64,000 bases of DNA from positions 124,001 to 188,000 of the forward strand of contig NZ_CANMED010000002.1 of assembly GCF_947496855.1 (NCBI RefSeq), in the 5' to 3' direction. The position numbers were made by a program, and so were the translations under genes. This stretch comes from an uncultured Aquimarina sp. GTDB lineage: Bacteria; Bacteroidota; Bacteroidia; Flavobacteriales; Flavobacteriaceae. Positions 36,325-44,666 of this stretch are shown here, in pieces. A model generated the notes under the pieces. The model saw nothing but the letters and a program-made list of their open reading frames with translations, was not told where the DNA came from and did no database searches. How positions within the stretch are numbered: the stretch's first letter is position 1; the number at the start of each line of letters is the position of its first letter.

Positions 36325-37422
36325 ATGAAAGAGGATAAAGACCTTTTAAAAGAGCTTTTGAATACAAAATTTAAAGATGATGTCGTGGAATCGTCAAGGC
36401 ATAGCTTTGACAATATTTTTGATGTTGTACAAGAAAAATCAGATCATAAACGTCCTTTTTTATGGTATACAATTGGGTTAATTCTCTTAATACTTATTAG
36501 TGTCTTTACTTTGTATTATATCAAGAACACTAAAATATTAAAAATAACCACACAAGAAACGAACAAAGAAATTCTTATTCAAAAGGAAAATACAAACCCT
36601 GTTACGAATACAAGAGATACAATATCCCGCGAAAAAGAAGGTACTAATACCCTTATAACTAAAAACACTACAAAAGAACATATTAATGAATCCAAAAAAG
36701 ATGTAATTGCTAAACCAATAGATGTAACTAACTTAGAACCAGCAGATGAAATTATTGAAAAAGGCGTCATTACTGTAACTTATAACGCCTCAGACAAATA
36801 CGTTTCTACCGAATACACAAAATACAATAAGCTTCCTGACTCCAGTACTATAGTAGTTAGAAAGAATAGTAAAGTAAACTTTACTGCTACAAAACAAGGG
36901 TATCGAAGAGCAGATATAACCGGAACAGTATTTTTAAATATTAAAAATAATATATCAAAACCATTTATCTTATTTGGAAAATATTCCAAAATACAAATTA
37001 CAGGTAATTCTTTTGCTATCCATTCTGATACTAGAGGAGATCTCCTGACTCTTATTGATGGAACTGCTAAAGTGGTTCACAATAGTACTAAAGAAATTAG
37101 AGATTTAGTTCCAGGAGAAAATCTTAGTATCGATCAAAATGGTATTTATTCATTAAAAAAACCTTCAAATCGATTCGCTTGGAAAACCGGCGTCTTGAAT
37201 TATCAAAATACAAGTGTTGATCAAATTATTAACGATCTTGGAGAAAATTATGATGCTAAAATCATACTGAAAAATGCCGACATCCTTAATTGCAAATACT
37301 CAGGATCTTTTGAAAAAGCTACTACCCTATCGGTTTTAACCAGCTTAATTAAATCATTAAAATTGCAGCTATCAAAAAAGGATGATATATATGTTATTAC
37401 TGGAAAGGGTTGTAGTAAATAA
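36325..37422 (+). CDS. FecR family anti-sigma factor with DUF4974 tail
   Basis: 365 residues from ATG at 36325; an in-frame TTG at 36301, right behind the sigma gene, would add eight residues but is the poorer start. Cytoplasmic N terminus of about 47 residues, one membrane segment about 48-68, and a long polar linker. FecR domain about 150-270 (GTVFLNIK, FILFGKYSKIQITGNSFAI, LTLIDGTAKVV, LVPGENLSI). C-terminal DUF4974 about 290-360 (LNYQNTSVDQIINDLGENY). In this family the periplasmic part senses a TonB-dependent transporter and the N terminus holds the sigma factor. No SusC/TonB receptor gene follows, which is unusual. Confidence 0.87.
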   Translation: MKEDKDLLKELLNTKFKDDVVESSRHSFDNIFDVVQEKSDHKRPFLWYTIGLILLILISVFTLYYIKNTKILKITTQETNKEILIQKENTNPVTNTRDTISREKEGTNTLITKNTTKEHINESKKDVIAKPIDVTNLEPADEIIEKGVITVTYNASDKYVSTEYTKYNKLPDSSTIVVRKNSKVNFTATKQGYRRADITGTVFLNIKNNISKPFILFGKYSKIQITGNSFAIHSDTRGDLLTLIDGTAKVVHNSTKEIRDLVPGENLSIDQNGIYSLKKPSNRFAWKTGVLNYQNTSVDQIINDLGENYDAKIILKNADILNCKYSGSFEKATTLSVLTSLIKSLKLQLSKKDDIYVITGKGCSK

Positions 37423-37489
37423 TATTATAAACTTTAATTCTTTTACTTTTTAGTCTAAACCTGAGTTTATACAAGTCTAAAGGAGTGGT

Positions 37490-37640
37490 TTTTCAAAGTG
37501 AAGCGAAGAAAAATTTTATCGGAATTAGGCTTTTTAAGTCGAAAACAACTATTCTCGATACAATCCTCCTTGGGTCGGATCACTCGAATTGACATTATCT
37601 TCTTACATAGAAATCAGGTTGATAGATTTTTTTATATAAA
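37490..37640. repeat. Possible copy of a flavobacterial intergenic repeat
   Basis: The stretch TTCTCGATA ... TCACTCGAATTGACA (37552-37594) resembles the TCGAG-containing interspersed element I know from many Flavobacteriaceae genomes (inverted TTCTCGA/TCGAA ends). The spacer 37423-37732 holds no gene. Identification is from memory of similar sequences only. Confidence 0.3.
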
Positions 37641-37732
37641 GAATTACACACAACGTTAATATAAAACAATAATGATTTAAATGCATGTAGTATTTTAAAA
37701 TCTAACAATAGCCATTTCAAAAAAATGTATAA

Positions 37733-37768
37733 AAAAACCGTCTGTATGTAGGTTTACAGACGGTTTTT
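37733..37768. terminator. Bidirectional terminator
   Basis: AAAAACCGTCTGTA faces TACAGACGGTTTTT, a 14-bp perfect stem with an 8-base loop, with T-runs on both strands. It serves the minus-strand lipoprotein gene that ends at 37789. Confidence 0.9.
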
Positions 37769-37788
37769 ACATTTAACTAAATTATCTA

Positions 37789-38646
37789 TTATAAATCAAA
37801 GACAATAGATTCTCCGCTATCTCCTGTTAATATAACTTCTTTATCACAAGCTCCATCTCCAAAATCAATATTGAAGTTGATACCAAAACTGCTAGAAAAA
37901 TCTAACGATCCTTGAACAGGGTATTTTAAAAAATTAAATCTATTAAAACAAGCTACTTTATAAACCAATGGCGAGCCATCGACAGATTCTGATCTCATAA
38001 AGAATGTCTCGGTAATTCCTTCTACTGAAGATGATTCCTTAAGTATAATAACTTCTTCTGCAGTGAATCGGTTCTCAAACTCAAAATTTCTATTGGTTGT
38101 GTATCGATAAGAATCTCCATTAGGCTCTGTAATAACTCCATCTATTATTACATCAAACACCTTTGTTGTTTCCGTACTTAAAGCTTCATTTTGCTCAGCT
38201 ACTCTATAACCATCAAACATATAATCATCATTACCTCTAACATTTTTGAATATCGTAGAATCTTTCCACTTCTGATTAAATACTCCAGCAACATAATACT
38301 CCAGTTTACCAGTCCAGTCATTAAACTGACATTGTTCTTCTGTATAATTCAAGATCATCTTACTATAATAATCGTATCCCTCAAAACCTAATAAAGGATT
38401 TTCCTGATTAGAAACTAACAACTCGACAGAAACGCAACTTTCCTGAAAACTTTTAGATGAACTTTGAACATCATCAAAAGCTGCTTCAGAAATTAAATCA
38501 AAACTGTCCATCGCTCCATCTAAGCTATTGTATATTTTAAAATTTTCTTTATCACTATTCTGAATAGATACATTGTCGTTCATATCCTCTACGGCACAAC
38601 TTACCATTAATCCTAAGCCTACTGTACAAATCAATAATTTTTTCAT
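37789..38646 (-). CDS. Hypothetical lipoprotein
   Basis: 285 residues. Lipobox MVSC with Cys17 (MKKLLICTVGLGLMVSC). The remainder is acidic and predicted beta-rich, with strand-like segments such as VSVELLVSN, GKLEYYVAGVF, GSLDFSSSFGINFNIDFGDG; no family recognised. The last portion (FNIDFGDGACDKEVILTGDSGE) resembles the tail of flavobacterial lipoproteins of unknown function. Single gene, ending in a strong terminator. Outer membrane attachment is inferred from the lipid site. Confidence 0.75.
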   Translation of the reverse strand: MKKLLICTVGLGLMVSCAVEDMNDNVSIQNSDKENFKIYNSLDGAMDSFDLISEAAFDDVQSSSKSFQESCVSVELLVSNQENPLLGFEGYDYYSKMILNYTEEQCQFNDWTGKLEYYVAGVFNQKWKDSTIFKNVRGNDDYMFDGYRVAEQNEALSTETTKVFDVIIDGVITEPNGDSYRYTTNRNFEFENRFTAEEVIILKESSSVEGITETFFMRSESVDGSPLVYKVACFNRFNFLKYPVQGSLDFSSSFGINFNIDFGDGACDKEVILTGDSGESIVFDL

Positions 38647-38907
38647 GGTTTACTTTTTTAAATGAATATTATAATGCGTTTTCTATCTATTAAACCTGAA
38701 AAAGTAAAAACGCTGCGTGATTTTTTATTTTTTTTAAAAGTTTACTTACAATTTTCACTAAAAACCCCAAGTAAAATAGAGATTCAGGCTGTTATGTTTT
38801 TTTCATTAAAAAGTATATTACACATCAAATTCACGAAAAACTCCGTAAAATCATAGTCCAAATAGCACTAAAAAGAGAGTTCTTATTGGAGATTAAAACT
38901 TGATCGA
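38647..38907. other. Spacer without a supported gene
   Basis: A 64-codon frame at 38662-38856 is lysine- and phenylalanine-rich with no sensible start context and is probably spurious. Nothing else seen before the map promoter. Confidence 0.5.
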
Positions 38908-38939
38908 TTGATCGAATCCTAATATTCTTTGTAAATTTG
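38908..38939 (+). promoter_or_regulatory. Promoter of map
   Basis: -7 box TAAATTTG at 38932-38939 and a -33-like TTGA about 20 bases upstream (38908-38911), 23 bases before the ATG. Matches the TTG-N19-TAnnTTTG consensus of Bacteroidota. Confidence 0.6.
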
Positions 38940-38961
38940 CCTTCCCATAATTTGGAATACT

Positions 38962-39780
38962 ATGATTATCGTTAAAACACGTGAAGAAATAGAATTAATG
39001 CGCGAGAGTGCACTAATTGTCTCTAAAACGCTAGGTATGCTTGCAATAGAGGTGAAACCAGGAGTGACTACTTTGCAATTAGATAAATTAGCCGAGGAGT
39101 TCATAAGAGATCATGGGGCTATTCCTGGTTTTTTAGGGTTATATGATTTCCCTAACACCTTATGTATGAGCCCAAATGCTCAAGTAGTGCATGGTATTCC
39201 CAATAATACACCACTAGAAGAAGGAGATATCATCTCTATAGATTGTGGAGCGATTAAAAATGATTTTTACGGTGACCACGCATATACTTTTCCTGTAGGG
39301 AATATAACTCCAGAAGTTGAGAACTTACTAAAGATAACCAAAGAGTCATTATATAAAGGCATTGCAGAATTAAGAGTTGGAAAACGTGTTGGGGATGTAG
39401 GATATGCCATCCAGAAATTTACTGAAGAAGCTGGGTACGGAGTCGTTAGAGAGTTGGTAGGGCACGGATTAGGGCGTAAAATGCATGAAGATCCAGAAAT
39501 GCCTAATTATGGTCGACGCGGTAGAGGTAAAAAACTTGTGGAAGGAATGGTTGTAGCAATAGAACCTATGACTAATATGGGTACACATCGTATAAAACAA
39601 TTAAGAGATGGTTGGACAATACTTACTGCAGATGGTAAACCGAGTGCACATTTTGAACACGATGTAGCAATTGTAGATGGTAAGCCTGAAATTCTTTCTA
39701 CGTTTAAATATATATATCAAGCATTAGGTATAGAATCTAATGAGGAAGATGCTTTTAGACAAGAATTATTAGCAGTTTAG
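38962..39780 (+). CDS. map: Methionine aminopeptidase type I
   Basis: 272 residues, full length. Removes N-terminal methionine from nascent proteins. The five metal ligands of the pita-bread fold are present: IDCGAIKNDFYGDHAYTF (two Asp), GHGLGRKMHEDP (His), AIEPMTNMGT (Glu) and HFEHDVAI (Glu). Typical SPNAQVVHGIPN block at the substrate pocket. A strong promoter precedes it; the methyltransferase gene starts 12 bases after its stop, so the two share a transcript. Confidence 0.96.
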   Translation: MIIVKTREEIELMRESALIVSKTLGMLAIEVKPGVTTLQLDKLAEEFIRDHGAIPGFLGLYDFPNTLCMSPNAQVVHGIPNNTPLEEGDIISIDCGAIKNDFYGDHAYTFPVGNITPEVENLLKITKESLYKGIAELRVGKRVGDVGYAIQKFTEEAGYGVVRELVGHGLGRKMHEDPEMPNYGRRGRGKKLVEGMVVAIEPMTNMGTHRIKQLRDGWTILTADGKPSAHFEHDVAIVDGKPEILSTFKYIYQALGIESNEEDAFRQELLAV

Positions 39781-39792
39781 TTTTTTTCAAGT

Positions 39793-40560
39793 ATGAAAAA
39801 AATCTTCAAGTTTATATTAAACACGATTCCAAGACCGCTTTTAATTCGTTTGAGTTATGTAGCAAGACCAATTATTTCTTTTTTTCTCAAAGGAAAAACT
39901 TTTACAGATCCAATTGATGGAAAAAGCTTCTCTAAGTTTCTCCCCTATGGTTATGGTAATCAAAGAGACAATGTGCTTGCTCCTTCTACTCTTTCTTTGG
40001 AACGTCATCGATTACTGTGGCTATATCTAAAAAACGAAACTGATTTTTTTACAGCAAAAGCCAAAGTATTACATTTTGCTCCAGAACAGGCTTTCTATAA
40101 AAAGTTCAGAAATTTAAAAAACTTAGAATACACAACTACAGACCTAAATTCTCCTTTGGCAGATGTGAAAGCAGATATATGTGATCTACCATTTACTACC
40201 AATGAATATGATATTATATTCTGTAATCATGTACTAGAGCATATTCCTGATGACACCAAAGCTATGCAAGAGCTATTAAGAGTACTAAAACCTGGCGGAA
40301 TGGCTGTTTTACAAATCCCACAAGATCTTAGCAGAGCAACTACTTTTGAAGATAATAGCATTACAGATCCAAAAGAACGTGCCGAAATTTTTGGTCAATA
40401 TGATCATGTAAGAGTTTATGGTAGGGATTACTTCGAAAAACTACGGTCTATTGGTTTTAAAGTTCAAGAAGTTGATTACACAAACGAACTGTCTAAAGAA
40501 GAAGTTATTAAATACTGTCTAGCTCCAGGAGAAATACTACCAGTTTGCTATAAACCGTAA
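39793..40560 (+). CDS. Class I SAM-dependent methyltransferase
   Basis: 255 residues. VLHFAPEQAFY (motif I, altered from the usual GxGxG), YTTTDLNSPLADV (ribose-binding acid), DICDLPFTTNEYDIIFCNHVLEHI (motif IV with HVLEHI) and LRVLKPGGMAVLQIP (motif V/VI) are conserved in Methyltransf_11. The altered motif I with HFAPE is common in a Bacteroidota subfamily of this gene. Acceptor unknown. Probably co-transcribed with map (12-base gap). Confidence 0.85.
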   Translation: MKKIFKFILNTIPRPLLIRLSYVARPIISFFLKGKTFTDPIDGKSFSKFLPYGYGNQRDNVLAPSTLSLERHRLLWLYLKNETDFFTAKAKVLHFAPEQAFYKKFRNLKNLEYTTTDLNSPLADVKADICDLPFTTNEYDIIFCNHVLEHIPDDTKAMQELLRVLKPGGMAVLQIPQDLSRATTFEDNSITDPKERAEIFGQYDHVRVYGRDYFEKLRSIGFKVQEVDYTNELSKEEVIKYCLAPGEILPVCYKP

Positions 40561-40587
40561 ACTAAGTTTTTAGAACATCTTTAATTC

Positions 40588-41190
40588 TTAAGAAACCTCT
40601 TTATTTATTGTATCGGTTTTTAATCTAAACATTAATTCAGAATACAAAGAATCTTTTTCTATCATTTCTAGTAATTTCTTTTTGCATTCAAACTTCTTTT
40701 TTCTAGTGTAACCTTCAGAGTGACCAGTTATTAAACCCGTTTCTCGCATACTTTTCCCTTCTAAAAATAAGATTAGAATTTGTTTACATTTACAATTAAG
40801 ATTTAAAAAATGCTTTCTAAACAATTCCTCTCTTTCACTTTGGACTATATCCTCAGTACTATCCATTGTATATCTCAGATTTAAATCATCTATTGCACCA
40901 CAACAAGATATCTTACCACTTTTTCTAAGCCTAGTTCTCCATATATTTTTACAAATCCCATAAAAATAAGTATGAATTGAACAACTAATATCTAATGTCT
41001 CAGATTTTAGTTTTTGGTATAATACAATAAGCCCATCCTGAAATATATCTTCCGAATCCCTTTCTGTACCAGAATTTTTAAGAATAAAGTTATTGATTAC
41101 AGTGAAATTTCTTTTATAAAAGTCTTTTAATACCTTTTCGTTCCCCTTTAATATGCCATTAAAAATTTTGATCTCATCATTGTAGCCCAT
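40588..41190 (-). CDS. Sigma-70 family RNA polymerase sigma factor
   Basis: 200 residues. Region 2-like: VINNFILKNSGTERDSEDIFQDGLIVLYQKL with SEDIFQD core-binding. Region 4-like: LNCKCKQILILFLEGKSMRETGLITGHSEGYTRKKKFECKKKL, helix-turn-helix ending in basic residues. The region 2 to 4 spacing and the CKCKQIL segment match a Bacteroidota sub-group of ECF-like factors that regulate surface or CHAT-type modules. No anti-sigma gene is adjacent. The upstream DNA holds a 19-bp perfect inverted repeat and traces of a decayed gene. Confidence 0.82.
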   Translation of the reverse strand: MGYNDEIKIFNGILKGNEKVLKDFYKRNFTVINNFILKNSGTERDSEDIFQDGLIVLYQKLKSETLDISCSIHTYFYGICKNIWRTRLRKSGKISCCGAIDDLNLRYTMDSTEDIVQSEREELFRKHFLNLNCKCKQILILFLEGKSMRETGLITGHSEGYTRKKKFECKKKLLEMIEKDSLYSELMFRLKTDTINKEVS

Positions 41191-41241
41191 ATTGATGAAT
41201 TAGTTTTAGTTAGTTAATTTCCCACATAAGATCTTTATCAA

Positions 41242-41299
41242 TTTTTATTCCATTGTTTCAGAAAAACGTATACTTTTTTTTGAAACAATGGAATAAAAA
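41242..41299. repeat. Long perfect inverted repeat upstream of the sigma gene
   Basis: TTTTTATTCCATTGTTTCA at 41242-41260 is matched exactly by its complement at 41281-41299; the inner flanks add about five A-T pairs around an 8-base loop CGTATACT. It is 50 bases from the sigma-factor start. It could be a 5'-leader hairpin, a terminator of the decayed minus-strand gene behind it, or a MITE-like remnant. Confidence 0.7.
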
Positions 41300-41356
41300 A
41301 ATAATGATACTAAGTGTTGTTAATTGAAATTAATTAGAATCTAAAAAAGGTAAAAA

Positions 41357-41574
41357 TCAAAATGAGGTAACAGTTGGTCTCAATGAGTAAAAGTCCTTCA
41401 TAGCTTCTTCTGTTTTAGCATTTTTATAACTATAATTTGCAATTAAATTTCTTATCACTTTTTGCCTCTCCTCTATTGATTAACTGTCTATATAACAATT
41501 CAACATAAAATCACGACGATTGAATATTAAATCCTTTCGTTTTCCTTCTAATTACTAGATATTCGAGTCATCAT
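41357..41574 (-). pseudogene. Decayed small gene with in-frame stop and frameshift
   Basis: On the minus strand one frame reads EGKRKDLIFNRRDFML, then YIDS-stop-SIEERQKVIRNLIANYSY, and ends EAMKDFYSLRPTVTSF-stop (41357-41359). The composition is protein-like on both sides of the TAA, which differs by one base from CAA (Gln). The upstream ATG at 41574 (MMTRISSN) leads into the same region in another frame. The simplest reading is a broken gene of about 70 codons; no family recognised. The rest of 41191-41607 has only the inverted repeat. Confidence 0.4.
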
Positions 41575-41607
41575 TTAATCAATTTATTAACTAAAAACGA
41601 AACAGAT

Positions 41608-42030
41608 ATGACTCCCACTGATATTTTTTCTATAGCCAATATGACTGCTATGCCAATGTGGATCCTTATGGTATTATTACCAAAATGGAAAGTAACTAGA
41701 TTTCTAATTGATTTTAAAATAATTCCCATAGTACTATCTCTATTGTATGCCTTTTATATTTTTCAAGCTATACAAATTGGAGGAATAATGGATTTCGGAA
41801 GCTTAGCTTCTGTTATGGAGCTATTTACAGAAGAAAACGCAGTACTCGCGGGTTGGGTACATTATCTAGCTTTTGATCTCATGGTAGGTATGTGGATACT
41901 CGATCAAAATAAAAAATTAGGAATACATCAATTACTAATAGTCCCTTGTCTTTTTGGGACATTCATGTTAGGTCCTATAGGATTTCTACTATTCATAATC
42001 ATCAAATCAATCAAACAAAAAAAATCATGA
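41608..42030 (+). CDS. ABA4-like (DUF4281) membrane protein
   Basis: 140 residues with four membrane segments (about 12-30, 38-55, 80-100, 110-133). WVHYLAFDLMVGMWIL and PCLFGTFMLGPIGFLLF are the signature blocks of the ABA4/DUF4281 family (plant ABA4 acts on neoxanthin; the bacterial function is unknown). The stop codon overlaps the next ATG (ATGA), then LytS- and LytTR-type genes follow, so a four-gene operon with a regulator is likely. Confidence 0.8.
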   Translation: MTPTDIFSIANMTAMPMWILMVLLPKWKVTRFLIDFKIIPIVLSLLYAFYIFQAIQIGGIMDFGSLASVMELFTEENAVLAGWVHYLAFDLMVGMWILDQNKKLGIHQLLIVPCLFGTFMLGPIGFLLFIIIKSIKQKKS

Positions 42031-42827
42031 AATATCTAAATCAAATATTCAACGTAGTAAAAAAAGAAAACAAAATACTGTATTGGGCTGTTATCATATA
42101 TTTTATAACTACAATATTCTGCCTGTCAGGTCTTTTAATTGATGACAGAACCCTTATGGACGTGAATGTTTGGGTTAAACCATTGAAATTCGCAATCTCT
42201 ATTGGTATTTACACCTTAACTATAGGATATTTAATCACTTTTTATCCATATTCCAAAAGGAAAAAAAATATTATAAACAACTTAGTTGTCTGGACATTAT
42301 TAATTGAATTAGCGATCATTGTATATCAAGGTTCAAGAGGAGTACGATCGCATTATAATGAAGAAACACTATTTGATGGAATGTTGTTTTTAGCAATGGG
42401 TTTATTGATTGGAATCAATATATTACTTATGATATTGTTCATCATTGATACTATACGTCTAAAATTAAACACTAACAGACCTATCCAGTATGCTATTTTA
42501 ATGGGGTGGTTAATTGTATTTTTCGGAAGTTGGATCGGTGGTCAGATGATTTCACAGATGGCACATAACGTAGGAGCTGCTGATGGCGGTGCTGGGCTTC
42601 CATTAGTTAATTGGAGTACCATAAGTGGAGATCTTAGAGTAGCTCATTTTTTTGGATTGCACGGTATACAAATAATTCCGTTATTCGCATTATGGGTATC
42701 TAAAAAGTGGGGAGTTTCTAATAGAAAACAAATCATTACGGTACTTATCTTTGGATTGTTATACGCTGGATGGATTGGATTTACTTTTTATCAAGCAAAA
42801 CAAGGTATCCCATTACTTAAACTATAA
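42027..42827 (+). CDS. Conserved membrane protein, function unknown
   Basis: 266 residues counted from ATG at 42027, which overlaps the previous stop; a longer frame upstream exists but lies within the ABA4 gene. About seven hydrophobic segments. Conserved-looking polar motifs inside: MDVNVWVKPLKFAISIG, GSRGVRSHYNEETLFDG, HNVGAADGGAGLPLVNWS and VAHFFGLHGIQIIPLFAL. Two histidines in HFFGLHG sit at the end of a membrane helix, suggesting a metal or heme site (inference). Co-transcribed with the LytS/LytTR pair. Confidence 0.75.
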   Translation: MKYLNQIFNVVKKENKILYWAVIIYFITTIFCLSGLLIDDRTLMDVNVWVKPLKFAISIGIYTLTIGYLITFYPYSKRKKNIINNLVVWTLLIELAIIVYQGSRGVRSHYNEETLFDGMLFLAMGLLIGINILLMILFIIDTIRLKLNTNRPIQYAILMGWLIVFFGSWIGGQMISQMAHNVGAADGGAGLPLVNWSTISGDLRVAHFFGLHGIQIIPLFALWVSKKWGVSNRKQIITVLIFGLLYAGWIGFTFYQAKQGIPLLKL

Positions 42828-42837
42828 CTAAACCAAT

Positions 42838-43920
42838 ATGCTAATTAATAAAAAGAAACGCGTAAAATACTTAGGTTTTGATGACTTTTGGTTTATTATT
42901 ATAGGGATTTTAATTCTTAGCTTCATTACCGATTACCTTTTTAGTAATTCATTTGTACGTCATCCTTTTGGTGAAGCCATTATTAGTTGGAGTGTATCAT
43001 TATTCTTTTCTACTTGTGATTGGTTTATTATTCGGGCTATCATGATTTTTTTACGAAAAAAACTTCCTGATTTCAAAGATAATTCAAGGCGTATCTTTTT
43101 ATTCTTTATTGCTATCGTTAGTACAGTCTTTTTAGTTGATGTATTTGGTAATATGATATTATCTTTTATTTGGGGATTAAATTACAACCCTTTATCAAGA
43201 GCTAAAATACTAGTCCCGGTAATTTTGATTAGCACTATGACCATGGCCATATATGAGGCTATTTACTTTTATGTAAGATTAAAGAAATCTATAAGAGACG
43301 AAGAACAAGCGAAACAGATGATTGTACAGGCACAATTAGATACACTTAGAAATCAAGCGCAACCGCATTTTCTATTTAACACTCTCAATACGCTTAGAGA
43401 CATCATCGATCAAAATTCTAAAGAAGATGCAAAGGAATTTGTAGATAAACTATCAGATGTTTACCGATTTATATTAGAATCTGGAAATGCGAACTTGACA
43501 CTACTAAAAAATGAATTAAAATTCGCGCGATCTTATATTCATATCCAGTCAGAAAGGTTTGGTGAAAATCTAACGGTACATTGGAATGTTCCAGAAGCTT
43601 CGTTAGATATGATGATTGTGCCTATGAGTCTTCAGCTTTTATTAGAAAATGCTATAAAACATAATGTAATTTCAAAATCCAAACCCTTAATTGTATATGT
43701 AAAAGTGGAGGAAAATGTTTTACAAATACTTAATAAAATTCAACCTAAATCTACTAAAGTACCATCTACCAAAGTTGGATTAAAAAATATTGAAAAACGT
43801 TATGGACTAATTTCTAGTAAACCTATTGAAATAAAAAATGATGGAAACCATTTTATCGTTTCTCTTCCATTATTAAAATCATCTGATCAAAAAAACTATT
43901 ATGCAGATACTGATTATTGA
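42838..43920 (+). CDS. LytS/YehU-type sensor histidine kinase
   Basis: 360 residues. Four N-terminal membrane segments (about 15-33, 46-70, 86-110, 124-146), short cytoplasmic coil, then the His_kinase domain: QAQPHFLFNTLNTLRD with phosphoacceptor His177, and an ATP-binding region with LLLENAIKHNVI (N box). The gene overlaps the response regulator start by 20 bases. Signal unknown; located behind ABA4-like and membrane proteins, which may be its target or sensor partners. Confidence 0.92.
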   Translation: MLINKKKRVKYLGFDDFWFIIIGILILSFITDYLFSNSFVRHPFGEAIISWSVSLFFSTCDWFIIRAIMIFLRKKLPDFKDNSRRIFLFFIAIVSTVFLVDVFGNMILSFIWGLNYNPLSRAKILVPVILISTMTMAIYEAIYFYVRLKKSIRDEEQAKQMIVQAQLDTLRNQAQPHFLFNTLNTLRDIIDQNSKEDAKEFVDKLSDVYRFILESGNANLTLLKNELKFARSYIHIQSERFGENLTVHWNVPEASLDMMIVPMSLQLLLENAIKHNVISKSKPLIVYVKVEENVLQILNKIQPKSTKVPSTKVGLKNIEKRYGLISSKPIEIKNDGNHFIVSLPLLKSSDQKNYYADTDY

Positions 43921-44653
43921 AGATGAACCGCGAGCAGCAAATCAACTGCAAAATAAACTAAAAGCTGAAAAATTTGATTATCAATTATTAGATATCATCG
44001 ATACGGTGGAAGATGCGGTACTATGGTTTAAAAAAAATAAACTGCCAGATTTAGTTTTTATGGATATTCAACTAGCTGATGGATTAAGTTTTGAAATTTT
44101 TCAAAAAACAGAAATTGATACACCTATCATATTTACTACAGCCTTTGATCAATATGCTATTCAAGCCTTTAAAGTAAATAGTATAGATTATTTACTAAAA
44201 CCAATCCAACAAGAAGAATTAAGTCATGCATTAGATAAATTTAGAAAATCTAAGAAACAACCTGCAGTTGATCCATCTATCCTAAAAAATCTTCTAAGTA
44301 GCATACAGATAACTAATAAAAGAGAAGGGATATTAGTGAAAGAAGGAAATGGTTTCGCACAAATTAAAATAGCGGACCTTCTATACTTTTATTCTCAAGA
44401 GAGTTTAACTTTTGGAGTCACTCTAAACAAAAGATATATTATTGACGAAACTATGGATCAATTATTTGACTCATTAGATACTAACCGATTTTATAGAATT
44501 AATCGTGGTCAAATTATCTCCAAAAACTCAATTCAAAAAATAGATTCTTATTTCAATCATAGGGTTAAATTAAGTATTATAAATCCAAAAGATCAGGATT
44601 TTATTGTAAGCAGACAAAAAACTAGTGATTTTAAGGACTGGTTAAATAGTTGA
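43901..44653 (+). CDS. LytTR family response regulator
   Basis: 250 residues. Receiver domain with Asp55 (VFMDIQLADG), Asp7-Glu8 acidic pair (IIEDEP) and YLLKP near residue 108; LytTR DNA-binding domain about 147-248 (ILVKEGNGFAQIKIADLLYF, YRINRGQIISKNSIQ). Partner of the upstream kinase, with which it overlaps. LytTR regulators typically bind paired direct repeats upstream of targets. Confidence 0.94.
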   Translation: MQILIIEDEPRAANQLQNKLKAEKFDYQLLDIIDTVEDAVLWFKKNKLPDLVFMDIQLADGLSFEIFQKTEIDTPIIFTTAFDQYAIQAFKVNSIDYLLKPIQQEELSHALDKFRKSKKQPAVDPSILKNLLSSIQITNKREGILVKEGNGFAQIKIADLLYFYSQESLTFGVTLNKRYIIDETMDQLFDSLDTNRFYRINRGQIISKNSIQKIDSYFNHRVKLSIINPKDQDFIVSRQKTSDFKDWLNS

Positions 44654-44666
44654 GGCTTTATTCTAA

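Noticed and set aside
38662..38856. 64-codon frame in the spacer before map
   Set aside because: Lys/Phe/Ile-rich composition, no plausible start context and no resemblance to a protein family.
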